Below, piece after piece: positions 48,550-57,881 of a DNA stretch of 64,000 nt (position 1 is its first letter; each line of letters opens with the position of its first letter). Made by a program: the position numbers and the translations under genes. Under the pieces are notes generated by a model, which was not told the DNA's origin, searched no databases, and was given only the letters and a program-made list of their open reading frames with translations. The DNA is from Haploplasma axanthum (GTDB lineage Bacteria; Bacillota_I; Bacilli_A; Acholeplasmatales; Acholeplasmataceae): the NCBI RefSeq assembly GCF_900660745.1, contig NZ_LR215048.1:372001-436000 (forward strand), read 5' to 3'.

Positions 48550-49731
48550 TTAATGAGAAACAGTATAAACACTATTGTTCTTTAAAATAGAACGAATGAC
48601 TCTAAGTAACTTTTTAGTAACGTGACCAATAATCGTTAAATAATGCTTACCTTGAGATTTTTTCTTTAGAAAATAAGCATTAAAAATAGGGTCATGCATA
48701 ACAGTTATTTTTGCAGCTTGAAATATAGCCCATCTAAGGATGGATGAGCCACGCTTAGAGATTTTAAAACTGCCTTCATACTTACCAGATTGATAAACAG
48801 AAGGGTCAAGACCAGCGAAAGCTAGTAAGGCATCATCAGACTTGAAACGATTAATATCACCAATCTCAGCTAAAATAATGGCACCAGTTTGAATACCAAT
48901 ACCAGGAATCGTTAGAAGTGTTGTTTTAGATTGGTTGAGATGATGTTCTAGTAAATCATTAATTTGACTTACTTGAAGTTCAATACTTTTAATTGTTTGA
49001 ACAGATTGTTTAATTGATAGTGAAAGAGATTCGCTATCAATGCCAATAGATGCTTTAACAAATTCCTTAATCACTTCAGCCTTAGTTAGACCATGTCTAC
49101 CTTTTGAAGATTTCTTTAGAAGTTCAGTTAAAGTGTTAGTTCTAACACGTTTTAACTCGGATAGAGAAGCGTAAGACTCTAAAAGAGTTAATGAAGCGTT
49201 AGAAAGAGTATTCTTAAAGATTTTATGGTACTCAGGGAAAGCTTGATCAATATAAGCTTTAAGTTGATTGGAAGTCTTATTTAATTGTTTTTTTAAAGAT
49301 TTTCTTTGTCTAACTAATATTTTTAGTTCATCAATATGGTATGATAATAATGTATAGGGTTTGAAATCATTTTGATTTCTAATAAGAAACATACAAATGG
49401 CCTTGGCATCAATAGAATCAGTCTTCGTTTTACGAACTGAAGAAGCCTTACGGTCCATATTGGTTAATAATGGATTAATGAACATAACATTGTATCCCTC
49501 GAGGATTAAAAAGTGTAGAATATTTCTACTATAATGTCCAGTTGATTCAAGCCCTATACGCACATTAGAATCTTTGAAGAACTCTTTAGCCAATGAAATT
49601 TCGCTAAGGAGTTTTTTATATCCTAATCGTGAATTTTCAATGGTAAAATGTTTATTAAAAACTTCACCTAAATGATTGGTGATAACGATGTCATGTTTAA
49701 TTGAGGCGACATCAATACCTACTAAAATCAT
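48550..49731 (-). CDS. IS110 family transposase (second lineage)
   Basis: 393 residues from the ATG at 49731 (behind AAAGGCAGG): the DEDD domain shows GIDVASIKHD, ESTGHYSRN and KTDSIDAKAI; the C-terminal domain shows TIPGIGIQTGAIILAEIG, AFAGLDPSVYQSG and KRGSSILRWA. Full length. A longer frame reaching 49857 runs through the structured leader and is not a likely start. Only moderately similar to the copies at 1 and 16706. Confidence 0.92.
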   Translation of the reverse strand: MILVGIDVASIKHDIVITNHLGEVFNKHFTIENSRLGYKKLLSEISLAKEFFKDSNVRIGLESTGHYSRNILHFLILEGYNVMFINPLLTNMDRKASSVRKTKTDSIDAKAICMFLIRNQNDFKPYTLLSYHIDELKILVRQRKSLKKQLNKTSNQLKAYIDQAFPEYHKIFKNTLSNASLTLLESYASLSELKRVRTNTLTELLKKSSKGRHGLTKAEVIKEFVKASIGIDSESLSLSIKQSVQTIKSIELQVSQINDLLEHHLNQSKTTLLTIPGIGIQTGAIILAEIGDINRFKSDDALLAFAGLDPSVYQSGKYEGSFKISKRGSSILRWAIFQAAKITVMHDPIFNAYFLKKKSQGKHYLTIIGHVTKKLLRVIRSILKNNSVYTVSH

Positions 49732-49772
49732 AATAAAACCTGCCTTTCTATGATTGATATACAAGCTTAGTA

Positions 49773-49915
49773 CTGTGGGCTTTAATGAATGTAACCTAAT
49801 AGGAAATGACCAGTCAAATGCCGTATCCAACTCATAACCATATTTAATTAAAGTCACAGCTATATCCTTTCAGAACCAGTCATAGATGCTGTAAGGAGTT
49901 AAGAAAACTAGTCTG
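49773..49915 (-). ncRNA. Bridge-RNA-like leader of IS110 copy C
   Basis: On the minus strand, CAGACTAGT (49915-49907) pairs with ACTGGTTCTG (49880-49871) to close a first hairpin. CTGTG-ACTTTAAT (49859-49847) pairs with ATTAAAG-CCCACAG (49786-49773) to close a second, with a ~60-nt internal part. Two loop-bearing hairpins directly upstream of the transposase fit the bridge RNA pattern, though only one copy is available and covariation cannot be checked. Confidence 0.5.
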
Positions 49916-50020
49916 TGATATCATCATAATTTAATTATAATATAGTCCGCTTTATAAAATCTTAAAAGAAGGAGATCTAATGTATATATGAGGACTACAT
50001 ATATATATTAGGAATTAATA

Positions 50021-50284
50021 ATGTTACCTATATACGCAAACTTCTTTCAAAACATTTGGCAGTGGTTTAACGATGTTTTGGAAAAACTAAAATTTGATGA
50101 TTTGGTTCGTGGCTTTTATGATAATTATATAGCAGGTATGGATGAGTTTTTTAAATGGGCGTTATTACTTTTTTTAACTGTAATAATAATACTAGGGATA
50201 ATAACATTTATTAAGAAAACTTTCAAACTGTTTATAGTTTTAGTTGTTATAGCGGCAATTATTTTTATTATTTATAAAAAATAA
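50021..50284 (+). CDS. Small membrane protein of unknown function
   Basis: 87 residues: an amphipathic N-terminal half (MLPIYANFFQNIWQWFNDVL) and two closely spaced membrane helices (~44-62 and 68-84). No family recognised. TTAGGAATT precedes the ATG. Upstream, AAGGAG precedes a three-codon frame ATG TAT ATA TGA at about 49980, and TATATATG/CATATATA can fold over the region, so translation may be controlled. It lies between IS110 copy C and rpoE. Confidence 0.6.
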   Translation: MLPIYANFFQNIWQWFNDVLEKLKFDDLVRGFYDNYIAGMDEFFKWALLLFLTVIIILGIITFIKKTFKLFIVLVVIAAIIFIIYKK

Positions 50285-50295
50285 ATTGTTAAGAC

Positions 50296-50324
50296 TTGCA
50301 AAACTATCAATAATAATATACAAT
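50296..50324 (+). promoter_or_regulatory. Promoter of rpoE
   Basis: TTGCAA (50296-50301), 17 bp, TACAAT (50319-50324), with GTCTTAGGAGG before the ATG at 50349. Confidence 0.7.
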
Positions 50325-50348
50325 ATATAAGGTCTTAGGAGGCGTTTT

Positions 50349-50969
50349 ATGAGCAAAAAGTTAGAAACGTTAGCGATGGTTGATGTGGCTTATGAATTAT
50401 TAAAAGAGAATAAGAAGCCAATATCAATACACGAATTATTTAAGCAAATCGCAGAAATCAAAAATATCTCATTAGATGATATAGAAAAATTAACTCAGTT
50501 ATACATGGATATCACCCAAAGTGCAAAATTTGTTTATTGTGGTGATGATAAATGGAATCTTAAAGAAGGAAATCTCCATCTTTGGGATGATGATGGTTCA
50601 TCATTCATCGAAGTTGAAGAAGATGATGAAGAAGAAATCATTGAAGATGATCTAGCTATATTTGATGAAGAAGAATTAGAAGTAGAGTTAGACGAAGAAG
50701 AAATTGAAGAATTAGATGAAGAAGAAATCATTGAAGATGATCTAGCTATATTTGATGAAGAAGAATTAGAAGTAGAGTTAGACGAAGAAGAAATTGAAGA
50801 ATTAGATGAAGAAGAAATCGAACAGATAAAAGAAGAAAAAGCATATATTGAAGTAGAATTACCATTCAAATCAACCGACGATGATGACATCGATTTTGAT
50901 GCCGACGATTATGATGAAGATGATTATAACGAAATCATGGATGATTATGAAGACATGTACGATGAATAG
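50349..50969 (+). CDS. rpoE: DNA-directed RNA polymerase delta subunit
   Basis: 206 residues: an N-terminal winged-helix HARE domain (~1-75: TLAMVDVAYELLKENKKPISIHEL, GDDKWNLKE) and a long acidic Asp/Glu tail. Delta binds RNA polymerase and speeds its recycling and promoter selectivity in Bacillota. A 30-residue stretch of the tail is exactly duplicated. It is followed by a terminator and pyrG, the conserved order. Longer than the ~170-residue Bacillus protein mainly because of the duplication. Confidence 0.93.
   Translation: MSKKLETLAMVDVAYELLKENKKPISIHELFKQIAEIKNISLDDIEKLTQLYMDITQSAKFVYCGDDKWNLKEGNLHLWDDDGSSFIEVEEDDEEEIIEDDLAIFDEEELEVELDEEEIEELDEEEIIEDDLAIFDEEELEVELDEEEIEELDEEEIEQIKEEKAYIEVELPFKSTDDDDIDFDADDYDEDDYNEIMDDYEDMYDE
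50625..50819 (+). repeat. 90-bp perfect tandem duplication inside rpoE
   Basis: 50625-50714 and 50715-50804 are identical over 90 bp, and 50805-50819 repeats the first 15 bp again. The frame is kept, adding 30 acidic residues. Perfect identity implies a recent event. Confidence 0.97.
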
Positions 50970-51002
50970 TTTTTTTAGCATCGGCTTATAGAAGTCAATT
51001 TT

Positions 51003-51036
51003 AAAATCCCTTTTTAAAACAAAGAGGGATTTTTAT
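51003..51036 (+). terminator. Terminator after rpoE
   Basis: AAAATCCCT (51003-51011) pairs with AGGGATTTTT (51024-51033), then TATT. It separates rpoE from pyrG. Confidence 0.85.
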
Positions 51037-51076
51037 TATGAAAATTAAAAAAAGAAAAAGAAAGGGGAGCATTCAC

Positions 51077-52651
51077 ATGGCCAAATTTATTTTTATAACT
51101 GGTGGGGTTGTTTCTAGTTTAGGAAAAGGAATAACAGCATCAGCAGTAGGACAAATCTTAAAAAGCAGAGGATTAAAAGTATTTATGCAAAAATTTGATC
51201 CTTATATTAACGTTGATCCAGGAACTATGAGTCCTTATCAACATGGAGAAGTTTATGTTACAGATGATGGAGCAGAAACCGATTTAGACCTTGGACATTA
51301 TGAAAGATTTATTGATGAAAATTTATCAAAAGATTCAAGTGTAACAACGGGAAAAATCTATCAAGCGGTAATTGACCGTGAACGTAGGGGGTTATACAAT
51401 GGAGCAACAATCCAAGTTATTCCACATATAACAAATGAAATAAAAAGACGTTTAGAGTTGGCTGCTAAAAACTCTAAAGCTGATATTATTATTACTGAAA
51501 TAGGTGGAACAGTTGGTGACATTGAATCACTTCCTTATCTTGAAGCTATTAGACAGGCAAGAAGAGATTTTGGATATTTTAAAACATTGTATATTCATAA
51601 TACATTAGTTCCATATTTGAAAGCAGCAAATGAGATTAAAACAAAACCAACACAACATAGTGTTAGTGAATTAAAGTCTCTTGGTATTCAACCTGATATT
51701 TTAGTTTTACGTGGTGAACATTCAATACCAGAGGATGCAAAAGAAAAAATTGCTGCATTTAGTGATATTAAACGTAGTGCTGTATTTGAATCAATTGATG
51801 TTGATGTTTTATATCAAACAATTATTAACTTGGAAGAACAAAAAATTGATCAATATATTCTTAAACATTTTAAAATGAATCAAGCGCCACGTGCTGATTT
51901 AACTGATTGGACTAATTTAATTGATCGAATAAGAAAATTAGACAACAAAGTAACGATTGGATTAGTAGGAAAATATGTTTCCCTACATGATGCATATTTA
52001 TCAATTGTTGAATCATTAAAACATGCAGGATATTATCATAATGTTAATATTGAAATTAAATGGATTGATGCAGAAAAAGTGGATGAAATTAATGTTAGTG
52101 AAGTTTTAAAAGGCTGTGATGGAGTTTTAGTTCCTGGTGGGTTTGGTAAGCGTGCTTCTGAAGGTAAAATTGCAGCAATAAAGTATGCTAGAGAAAATAA
52201 TATTCCAATGCTTGGTATATGCTATGGTATGCAACTAACAATGATTGAATATGGAAGAAATGTTTTAGGTATTGAAGATGCAAATTCATCTGAGATTGAT
52301 CGTAATACTAAAAATCCAGTAATTATTAAAAATAAAGATGGCAAAATGAGACTAGGATCATATAACATTAGACTAGTTAATCAAACAAGATTAAGTGAAA
52401 TGTATGGAGAAGAAATAATCTCTGAAAGACATAGACATCGTTATGAATTTAATAATGTATATAAAGATATTTTTAATCAAGATAATAATCTTGTTTTATC
52501 AGCGTTTGGAGATCAAAAAGATGTATTAGAAGCTGTAGAACTTAAAAATCATCGCTTCTTCGTATCTGTTCAATATCACCCAGAATTTTTATCAAGACCA
52601 CTTAAGCCACATCCGTTATTTAAAGGGTTTATTGGAAGTATGGTTAAGTAA
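51077..52651 (+). CDS. pyrG: CTP synthase
   Basis: 524 residues from the ATG at 51077 (AAAGGGGAG before it). N-terminal synthetase: [20 protein letters not shown] with the P-loop, [19 protein letters not shown] and [14 protein letters not shown]-terminal glutaminase: GGFGKR, catalytic Cys in [10 protein letters not shown], and His/Glu in VQYHPEF. It makes CTP from UTP, ATP and glutamine. A frame starting 13 codons upstream lacks a ribosome binding site. Confidence 0.97.
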   Translation: MAKFIFITGGVVSSLGKGITASAVGQILKSRGLKVFMQKFDPYINVDPGTMSPYQHGEVYVTDDGAETDLDLGHYERFIDENLSKDSSVTTGKIYQAVIDRERRGLYNGATIQVIPHITNEIKRRLELAAKNSKADIIITEIGGTVGDIESLPYLEAIRQARRDFGYFKTLYIHNTLVPYLKAANEIKTKPTQHSVSELKSLGIQPDILVLRGEHSIPEDAKEKIAAFSDIKRSAVFESIDVDVLYQTIINLEEQKIDQYILKHFKMNQAPRADLTDWTNLIDRIRKLDNKVTIGLVGKYVSLHDAYLSIVESLKHAGYYHNVNIEIKWIDAEKVDEINVSEVLKGCDGVLVPGGFGKRASEGKIAAIKYARENNIPMLGICYGMQLTMIEYGRNVLGIEDANSSEIDRNTKNPVIIKNKDGKMRLGSYNIRLVNQTRLSEMYGEEIISERHRHRYEFNNVYKDIFNQDNNLVLSAFGDQKDVLEAVELKNHRFFVSVQYHPEFLSRPLKPHPLFKGFIGSMVK

Positions 52652-52749
52652 TTTTTTTAATTAAAAAAAGAATAAAATTGATAATTGTATAACTATAAGT
52701 AAAGATAATAAAACACTAGGTCTGAAAACGCTATTTAAATAAGTTTTCA

Positions 52750-52778
52750 TTGTAAAAAGAAGTGTTTTGAGATATAAT
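52750..52778 (+). promoter_or_regulatory. Promoter of fba
   Basis: TTGTAA (52750-52755), 17 bp, TATAAT (52773-52778). About 20 bp upstream, TGAAAACGCTATTTA is a weak cre-like match. Confidence 0.65.
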
Positions 52779-52808
52779 ATAATAAGAAAAAACAAGGAGG
52801 AAATAAAT

Positions 52809-53675
52809 ATGGCTATAGTATCAGCAAAAGATATGTTGTTAAAAGCACGTAACGAAGGTTATGGAGTTGCTCAAATTAACATTAATAATTTAGAATGGAT
52901 TAAAGCAGTTCTACAAACTGTTGAAGAATTAAAATCACCAGTTATCTTAGGAGTTTCTGAAGGAGCTGCTAAATATATGGCAGGATACAAAAATGTTGTA
53001 GAAATGGTTAAAAATGTTCATGACTTTTTAGGAGTTACTGTTCCAGTGGCTATTCACTTAGACCATGGTACTTATGAAGGATCATTTAAAGCTTTAGAAG
53101 CAGGATTTACTTCAATCATGTTTGATGGTTCACACTATCCATTTGAAGAAAATTTAGCTAAAACTAAAGAAGTAGTTGCAGCTTGTCATGCAAAAGGTGT
53201 ATCAGTTGAAGCAGAAGTTGGTTCAATTGGTGGAGAAGAAGACGGAGTTATTGGTGCAGGTGAATTAGCAGATCCAGCAGAATGTAAAATAATTGCAGCA
53301 ACTGGTGTTGATATGTTCGCAGCAGGTATTGGTAACATCCATGGTAAATATCCAGCAAACTGGAAAGGTTTAAGTTTTGATACATTAGAAGAAATTCAAA
53401 AAGTTACTAATAACATTCCATTAGTATTACACGGTGGTACAGGTATCCCAGGTGATCAAGTTAAACGTGCAATCTCATTAGGAGTATCAAAAATTAACGT
53501 AAACACTGAATGTCAATTAGCATTCGCTGAAGAAACAAGAAAATACATTGAAGCTGGAAAAGATTTACAAAGTAAAGGATTTGATCCAAGAAAATTACTT
53601 GCTCCAGGTACAGATGGTATTAAACGCGTTGTACGTGAAAAAATCGAATTATTCGGTTCAGCAAATAAAGCTTAA
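52809..53675 (+). CDS. fba: Class II fructose-bisphosphate aldolase
   Basis: 288 residues, starting MAIVSAKDMLLKARNEGYGV behind AAGGAGG. Zinc-site segments typical of class II are present: HLDHGTYEGSFKALEAGF, VEAEVGSIGGEEDGV, GNIHGKYP and VLHGGTGIPGDQV; INVNTECQLAF follows. It splits fructose-1,6-bisphosphate in glycolysis. GC-richer and more optimal codons than the neighbours suggest high expression. It stands alone with its own promoter. Confidence 0.97.
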   Translation: MAIVSAKDMLLKARNEGYGVAQININNLEWIKAVLQTVEELKSPVILGVSEGAAKYMAGYKNVVEMVKNVHDFLGVTVPVAIHLDHGTYEGSFKALEAGFTSIMFDGSHYPFEENLAKTKEVVAACHAKGVSVEAEVGSIGGEEDGVIGAGELADPAECKIIAATGVDMFAAGIGNIHGKYPANWKGLSFDTLEEIQKVTNNIPLVLHGGTGIPGDQVKRAISLGVSKINVNTECQLAFAEETRKYIEAGKDLQSKGFDPRKLLAPGTDGIKRVVREKIELFGSANKA

Positions 53676-53719
53676 ATTTAATAGTGTTATGCTATTATTT
53701 AAAATGGAGGTAGCATAAT

Positions 53720-54274
53720 ATGAAGATTGATGAAACTGTCTATAATGAATATGCGAATTGGAAATTAGAAAATGAAGAATTATTAAAGAATATTAAGGAT
53801 AATTCAAATGATATATATTATCGTTTTAAACATGTTCTTGATGTTGTTGATTATTATTATGATAAGTTGATTGATGATGAAAATTATAGTGATGAAGATG
53901 ATGTAATATTTAAAACTGGTTTTTATTATATTGCAGATCAATTTGAAAATATTAATGAACTTTTACAAAAGGTTTATAATAATGATTTTAAAGATTTAGA
54001 TAAACATGCAAAAGAAGTTAATTTATTTCTTAATACTGTAGATTTTCAAACAGAAGTTTTGAACAATGATATTACAAGTGATGAAGATGTGAAAAAACTT
54101 TTAGAGTTTGATCGAGAAATTTATTCATATCTATCTAAAAAGAAGAATATTCCAGAAGAAAAATATGAAGAACTTGATAATTTAACAACAAAAGTCTTTA
54201 ATAAATTGAATATAAACTATTATTCCGTTAACAACATATTTTTAGAAATAGCAGATGAATTAAATATTTTATAA
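53720..54274 (+). CDS. Protein of unknown function (helical, acidic)
   Basis: 184 residues, Asp/Glu/Asn/Tyr-rich and predicted almost all helix by residue pattern, with no signal, membrane segment or known motif. AATGGAGG precedes the ATG, 44 bp after fba; no promoter is evident between them, so it may share the fba transcript. It ends at a terminator. Confidence 0.6.
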   Translation: MKIDETVYNEYANWKLENEELLKNIKDNSNDIYYRFKHVLDVVDYYYDKLIDDENYSDEDDVIFKTGFYYIADQFENINELLQKVYNNDFKDLDKHAKEVNLFLNTVDFQTEVLNNDITSDEDVKKLLEFDREIYSYLSKKKNIPEEKYEELDNLTTKVFNKLNINYYSVNNIFLEIADELNIL

Positions 54275-54286
54275 TAAAATTGTAAG

Positions 54287-54318
54287 ATACAACTCAGTAA
54301 ATGGGTTGTATTTTTTTA
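54287..54318 (+). terminator. Terminator after the 53720 gene
   Basis: ATACAAC (54287-54293), a loop, GTTGTAT (54305-54311) and a T run. Confidence 0.85.
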
Positions 54319-54387
54319 TTATTTAAAGATTATTTAACAAAATAAAACGTTTTCATTTGTAAAAAAGAACATTTCTGCAATTTTTGT

Positions 54388-54417
54388 TTGACTTTTAAGA
54401 GTAAACATTTATATAAT
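54388..54417 (+). promoter_or_regulatory. Promoter of the oligopeptide ABC operon
   Basis: TTGACT (54388-54393), 18 bp, TATAAT (54412-54417), 38 bp before the binding-protein ATG. Confidence 0.8.
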
Positions 54418-54455
54418 AGGCAGTAAATATATTTGTTATAAAGAAGGAGGACAAA

Positions 54456-55982
54456 ATGAAAAAGAAATTATTAAGCATGATAGGTTTGTTATTACTTGTT
54501 GTATTAGTTGCTTGTGGAAAGAAAGGAACTGATCCAGATACACTAGTAGTAGCAAGTGGTGCAGATCCAGTAACATTTGACATTCAAAAGACGAATGATC
54601 AGGCGACAACGAGGATTGCTCGTCAAATTTATGAAACATTAATTAAACAAAATGATGATTTAACATTAGTACCTGCATTAGCATTATCTTGGGAGGATGT
54701 TGGAGATAATACATATGAGTTTAAACTTCGTCAAAATGTAACTTTCCATAACGGAGAAAAGTTTACTGCTAAAGATGTTGAATGGACATTAAAAAGAGCG
54801 AGTGAATCTAGTCATATTGCTCATATTGTTGGAACAATCGATCCTGAAAAAATTGAAATAGTTGATGATTATACAATTAAAATTGGAACTAAGGGACCAT
54901 TTGGACCATTTCTTACTCATCTTGCCCACCCTGCAACTGCTATTCTAAATGAAAAAGCTGTTACTGATGGTGGAGCTGACTATGGTACGAAAAGTGCTGT
55001 TGGTACAGGACCATTTAAATTTGTTAGTTGGGTATCGGGTGACAAAGTTACTTTAGAAAGATACGAAGACTATCATAGTGAAAAAGCTAAAATGGCTAAA
55101 ATAGAATTTAGAACAATCACTGATGCAAGTGTTAAATTAATTGAACTAGAAACAGGTGGTATTGATATTGCTTACGATATTTCACCATCTGATATTACAA
55201 AAGTTGAAGAAAATGATAGTTTAACATTAGTTAAAACAGCAAATCTTGGTGCTGAATATTTAGGCTTAAATTTAAGAAACGATACTCCACTTAAAAATGT
55301 TGGAGTAAGAAAAGCGATTGCTAAGGCAATTGATGTCGGAGCAATCATTAGAGCAATCTACTTAAATGTTGGTGAGAGAATGAGTGGACCAATTAATGAA
55401 CTTGTTTTTGGATTTAATGATGAACTTACTCCATATGATTATAATTTAGAAGAAGCTAAGACTTTACTTGCTGAAGCAGGATTTCCAAATGGCGGATTTA
55501 GTTTAAAACTATATGTAGGGTCAAATAGCACTGAAAGAGTTAGAGTTGCTCAAGTAATTGAAGCGGAACTTAAAAAGATTGGGATAACTGTTATTCTTAC
55601 ACAGTTAGAATGGGGTAGTTTCTTATCAGCAACAGAAAAAGGTGATGCTGATATGTACCTTTTAGGATGGACAACTGTTACAACAGATGCAGATTATGGT
55701 TTATATCCATTATTCCATTCTGAAAGTACTCCAAGTGCAGGTAATCGTTCGTTCTATTCAAACGAGAGAGTTGATGAATTATTAGAACTTGGTAGAACAA
55801 CAAGTGATCCTGCATTAAGATTAACATATTATAAGGAAGTACAAACAATTATTCATGATGAGTTACCATGGGTATTCTTACAAACTCGTGAAAATGTTAG
55901 TGGCGTTCGTAATAACGTAAAAGGATTTTCTCATCACCCAACAGGAAGTTATTTCTTAGATGGTGTATCAAAAGAGAATTAA
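54456..55982 (+). CDS. oppA: Oligopeptide ABC transporter substrate-binding lipoprotein
   Basis: 508 residues: lipobox LVAC (Cys20), then the SBP family 5 fold: GADPVTFDIQKTNDQATTRI, YETLIK, LALSWEDVGDNTYEFKLRQN followed by VTFHNGEKFTAKDVEWTL, and late AEAGFPNGGF. It captures peptides (possibly nickel or other ligands, as in relatives) outside the cell. GAAGGAGGA precedes the ATG. First gene of a five-gene opp operon. Confidence 0.92.
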   Translation: MKKKLLSMIGLLLLVVLVACGKKGTDPDTLVVASGADPVTFDIQKTNDQATTRIARQIYETLIKQNDDLTLVPALALSWEDVGDNTYEFKLRQNVTFHNGEKFTAKDVEWTLKRASESSHIAHIVGTIDPEKIEIVDDYTIKIGTKGPFGPFLTHLAHPATAILNEKAVTDGGADYGTKSAVGTGPFKFVSWVSGDKVTLERYEDYHSEKAKMAKIEFRTITDASVKLIELETGGIDIAYDISPSDITKVEENDSLTLVKTANLGAEYLGLNLRNDTPLKNVGVRKAIAKAIDVGAIIRAIYLNVGERMSGPINELVFGFNDELTPYDYNLEEAKTLLAEAGFPNGGFSLKLYVGSNSTERVRVAQVIEAELKKIGITVILTQLEWGSFLSATEKGDADMYLLGWTTVTTDADYGLYPLFHSESTPSAGNRSFYSNERVDELLELGRTTSDPALRLTYYKEVQTIIHDELPWVFLQTRENVSGVRNNVKGFSHHPTGSYFLDGVSKEN

Positions 55983-55994
55983 AACATAAAACAG

Positions 55995-56020
55995 GAGTGG
56001 GCCATTAAAAATGCCCATTC
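55995..56020 (+). promoter_or_regulatory. Intercistronic hairpin between oppA-like and oppB-like genes
   Basis: GAGTGGGC (55995-56002) pairs with GCCCATTC (56013-56020), 8 bp, followed only by TTTGTT. Such hairpins behind binding-protein genes protect the upstream mRNA and limit read-through, giving more binding protein than permease. Confidence 0.6.
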
Positions 56021-56039
56021 TTTGTTAAAGGTGATTAAA

Positions 56040-56969
56040 ATGTATAAATATATTATTAAAAGAATATTATGGTTAATTCCAATCTTATTAGGTGTTGCAT
56101 TAATTGTTTTTACAATCATGTATGCATCCCCTGGCGATGCAGCAACACTTATTTTAGGTGAAAATGCTAGTCCGGAAGCATTAGCAAAATTAAGAGCTGA
56201 AATGGGACTTGATCAACCATTCTTTGTTCAATTCTTTCGGTACATTAAAGATGTTTTTTTAAGATTTGATTTAGGACGATCATATGTAACAAGAAGAGAT
56301 ATATTAGGAGAAATTCTTTTAAGATTACCTAATACAATTAAATTGGCTGTATTAAGTATTTTGGTTGCATCAATCCTAGGGATTATTTTAGGAATTATTT
56401 CGGCTACAAAACCTAATTCAGTTGCTGATAATACTTCAATGATGTTTTCACTTATTGGAGTATCAATGCCAACGTTCTGGCAAGGTTTATTATTTATTAT
56501 TTTATTTTCGTTAACACTTGGCTGGTTTCCAGCAACAGGGTTTAGTACTCCAAGCGAAATGATTCTTCCAGTTTTAACATTAGCTACAAGTTCAATGGGT
56601 TCAATAGCAAGAATCACTAGATCTAGTATGTTTGAAATTATGGATCAGGATTATATCAGAACAGCTTATGCCAAAGGGCTTTCTAAAAATAAAGTAATCT
56701 ATGAACATGCATTAAGAAATGCTTTAATTCCAATTGTTACAGTTATTGGACTACAATTTGGAACGCTACTTGGAGGTGCTGTCTTAACTGAGTCAATATT
56801 TGGAATTAATGGGATTGGTGTTTTAATGGTGAATGCAATTATGCAAAGAGATATTATGATGGTTCAAGGTGGAGTTTTATTTATTGCATTCTTATTTTCA
56901 ATAGTAAATTTAATTGTTGATATTCTTTATGCATATATTGATCCAAGAATTAAGTCACAATATAAATAG
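56040..56969 (+). CDS. oppB: Oligopeptide ABC transporter permease (OppB-like)
   Basis: 309 residues from the ATG at 56040 behind AAAGGTG. It begins YIIKRILWLIPILLGVALIVF, the OppB/DppB signature helix; has SPGDAA, about six membrane helices and the EAA loop YIRTAYAKGLSKNKVIYEHA. Forms the channel with the OppC-like protein encoded 12 bp later. Confidence 0.93.
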   Translation: MYKYIIKRILWLIPILLGVALIVFTIMYASPGDAATLILGENASPEALAKLRAEMGLDQPFFVQFFRYIKDVFLRFDLGRSYVTRRDILGEILLRLPNTIKLAVLSILVASILGIILGIISATKPNSVADNTSMMFSLIGVSMPTFWQGLLFIILFSLTLGWFPATGFSTPSEMILPVLTLATSSMGSIARITRSSMFEIMDQDYIRTAYAKGLSKNKVIYEHALRNALIPIVTVIGLQFGTLLGGAVLTESIFGINGIGVLMVNAIMQRDIMMVQGGVLFIAFLFSIVNLIVDILYAYIDPRIKSQYK

Positions 56970-56981
56970 GAGGAAAATTGG

Positions 56982-57872
56982 ATGTTTAAATTTAAAAAAG
57001 AAAAAATTGATGAACTAGTCAATATTCCTCAAGGATCATTTAAAGATATTTGGTATTCTCTTAAAAGAAATAAAAGAGCTTTGTTTGGATTATTTTTTAT
57101 AATCTTGTTAATATTTTTAGCAATTTTTGCAGACTTGATTGCACCATTTCCGATGAAAGAACAAAATCTAGCAAACACACTTCAACGACCAAATGGAACA
57201 CATTTATTTGGAACTGATGATTTAGGTAGAGATGTCTTTAGTAGAATTATATATGGAACTAGAACCTCATTAACAATTGGGGTTGCATCAATAATTATTG
57301 CTTTATTATTTGGAGGTTTATTAGGAATTGTTGCTGGTTATTTCAAAGGTAGGGTTGATACAGTTATTATGAGAGTATGTGATGTTTTATTATCGATTCC
57401 ATCAACTTTATTAGCAATTGCAATAGTTGCATCTTTGGGAAATGGAATTAATAATTTGATTCTTGCTATCTCAATTGCAAATATTCCGATTTTTGCTAGA
57501 ATTATTCGATCAAGTGTTCTATCTGTTAATGAAAAACAATTTATTGAAGCATCAAATGCTCTTGGGGCTACAAACTTTAGAATCATTTTTAGGCACGTTG
57601 TTCCTAATGTAATATCACCAATCATTGTTCAATCAACTATGGGAGTTGCAACTGCGATACTATCAGCAGCTGGATTAGGATTTATTGGATTAGGAGTTGA
57701 ACCTGCTGTAGCAGAATGGGGAACAATGCTTAATTTAGGTAAATCATATATTAGAACACACCAGTTTTTGACATTCTATCCAGGGATTATTATTATGTTA
57801 ACAATCTTATCATTTAATATGCTTGGTGATGGTATTAGAGATGCTATTGATCCAAGAACAAGAGAAAAGTAG
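56982..57872 (+). CDS. oppC: Oligopeptide ABC transporter permease (OppC-like)
   Basis: 296 residues: an N-terminal cytoplasmic helix and OppC-N segment (WYSLKRNKRALFGLFFIIL), HLFGTDDLGRDVFSRIIYGTR typical of OppC/DppC, six helices and the EAA loop FIEASNALGATNFRIIFRHV. AGGAGG precedes the ATG; next gene after 9 bp. Confidence 0.93.
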   Translation: MFKFKKEKIDELVNIPQGSFKDIWYSLKRNKRALFGLFFIILLIFLAIFADLIAPFPMKEQNLANTLQRPNGTHLFGTDDLGRDVFSRIIYGTRTSLTIGVASIIIALLFGGLLGIVAGYFKGRVDTVIMRVCDVLLSIPSTLLAIAIVASLGNGINNLILAISIANIPIFARIIRSSVLSVNEKQFIEASNALGATNFRIIFRHVVPNVISPIIVQSTMGVATAILSAAGLGFIGLGVEPAVAEWGTMLNLGKSYIRTHQFLTFYPGIIIMLTILSFNMLGDGIRDAIDPRTREK

Positions 57873-57881
57873 GTGTAATAT

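Larger units (their letters stand above)
48440..49930 (-). mobile_element. IS110-type insertion sequence, different lineage (copy C)
   Basis: A transposase on the minus strand with a ~200-bp structured leader, lying between recR and the small membrane protein gene in an otherwise standard dnaX-recR-rpoE neighbourhood. Not closely related to copies A and B. Neither end is marked by clear repeats, so the limits are approximate: left between the recR stop at 48428 and the transposase stop at 48550, right near 49915-49960. Confidence 0.7.

Noticed and set aside
49732-49857. 42-codon N-terminal extension of the copy C transposase
   Set aside because: It runs through the structured leader, has no ribosome binding site, and the family begins at the ATG at 49731.
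50534-50890. Ser-rich frame opposite rpoE
   Set aside because: Mirror of the acidic, repeat-rich coding strand; no start signals.
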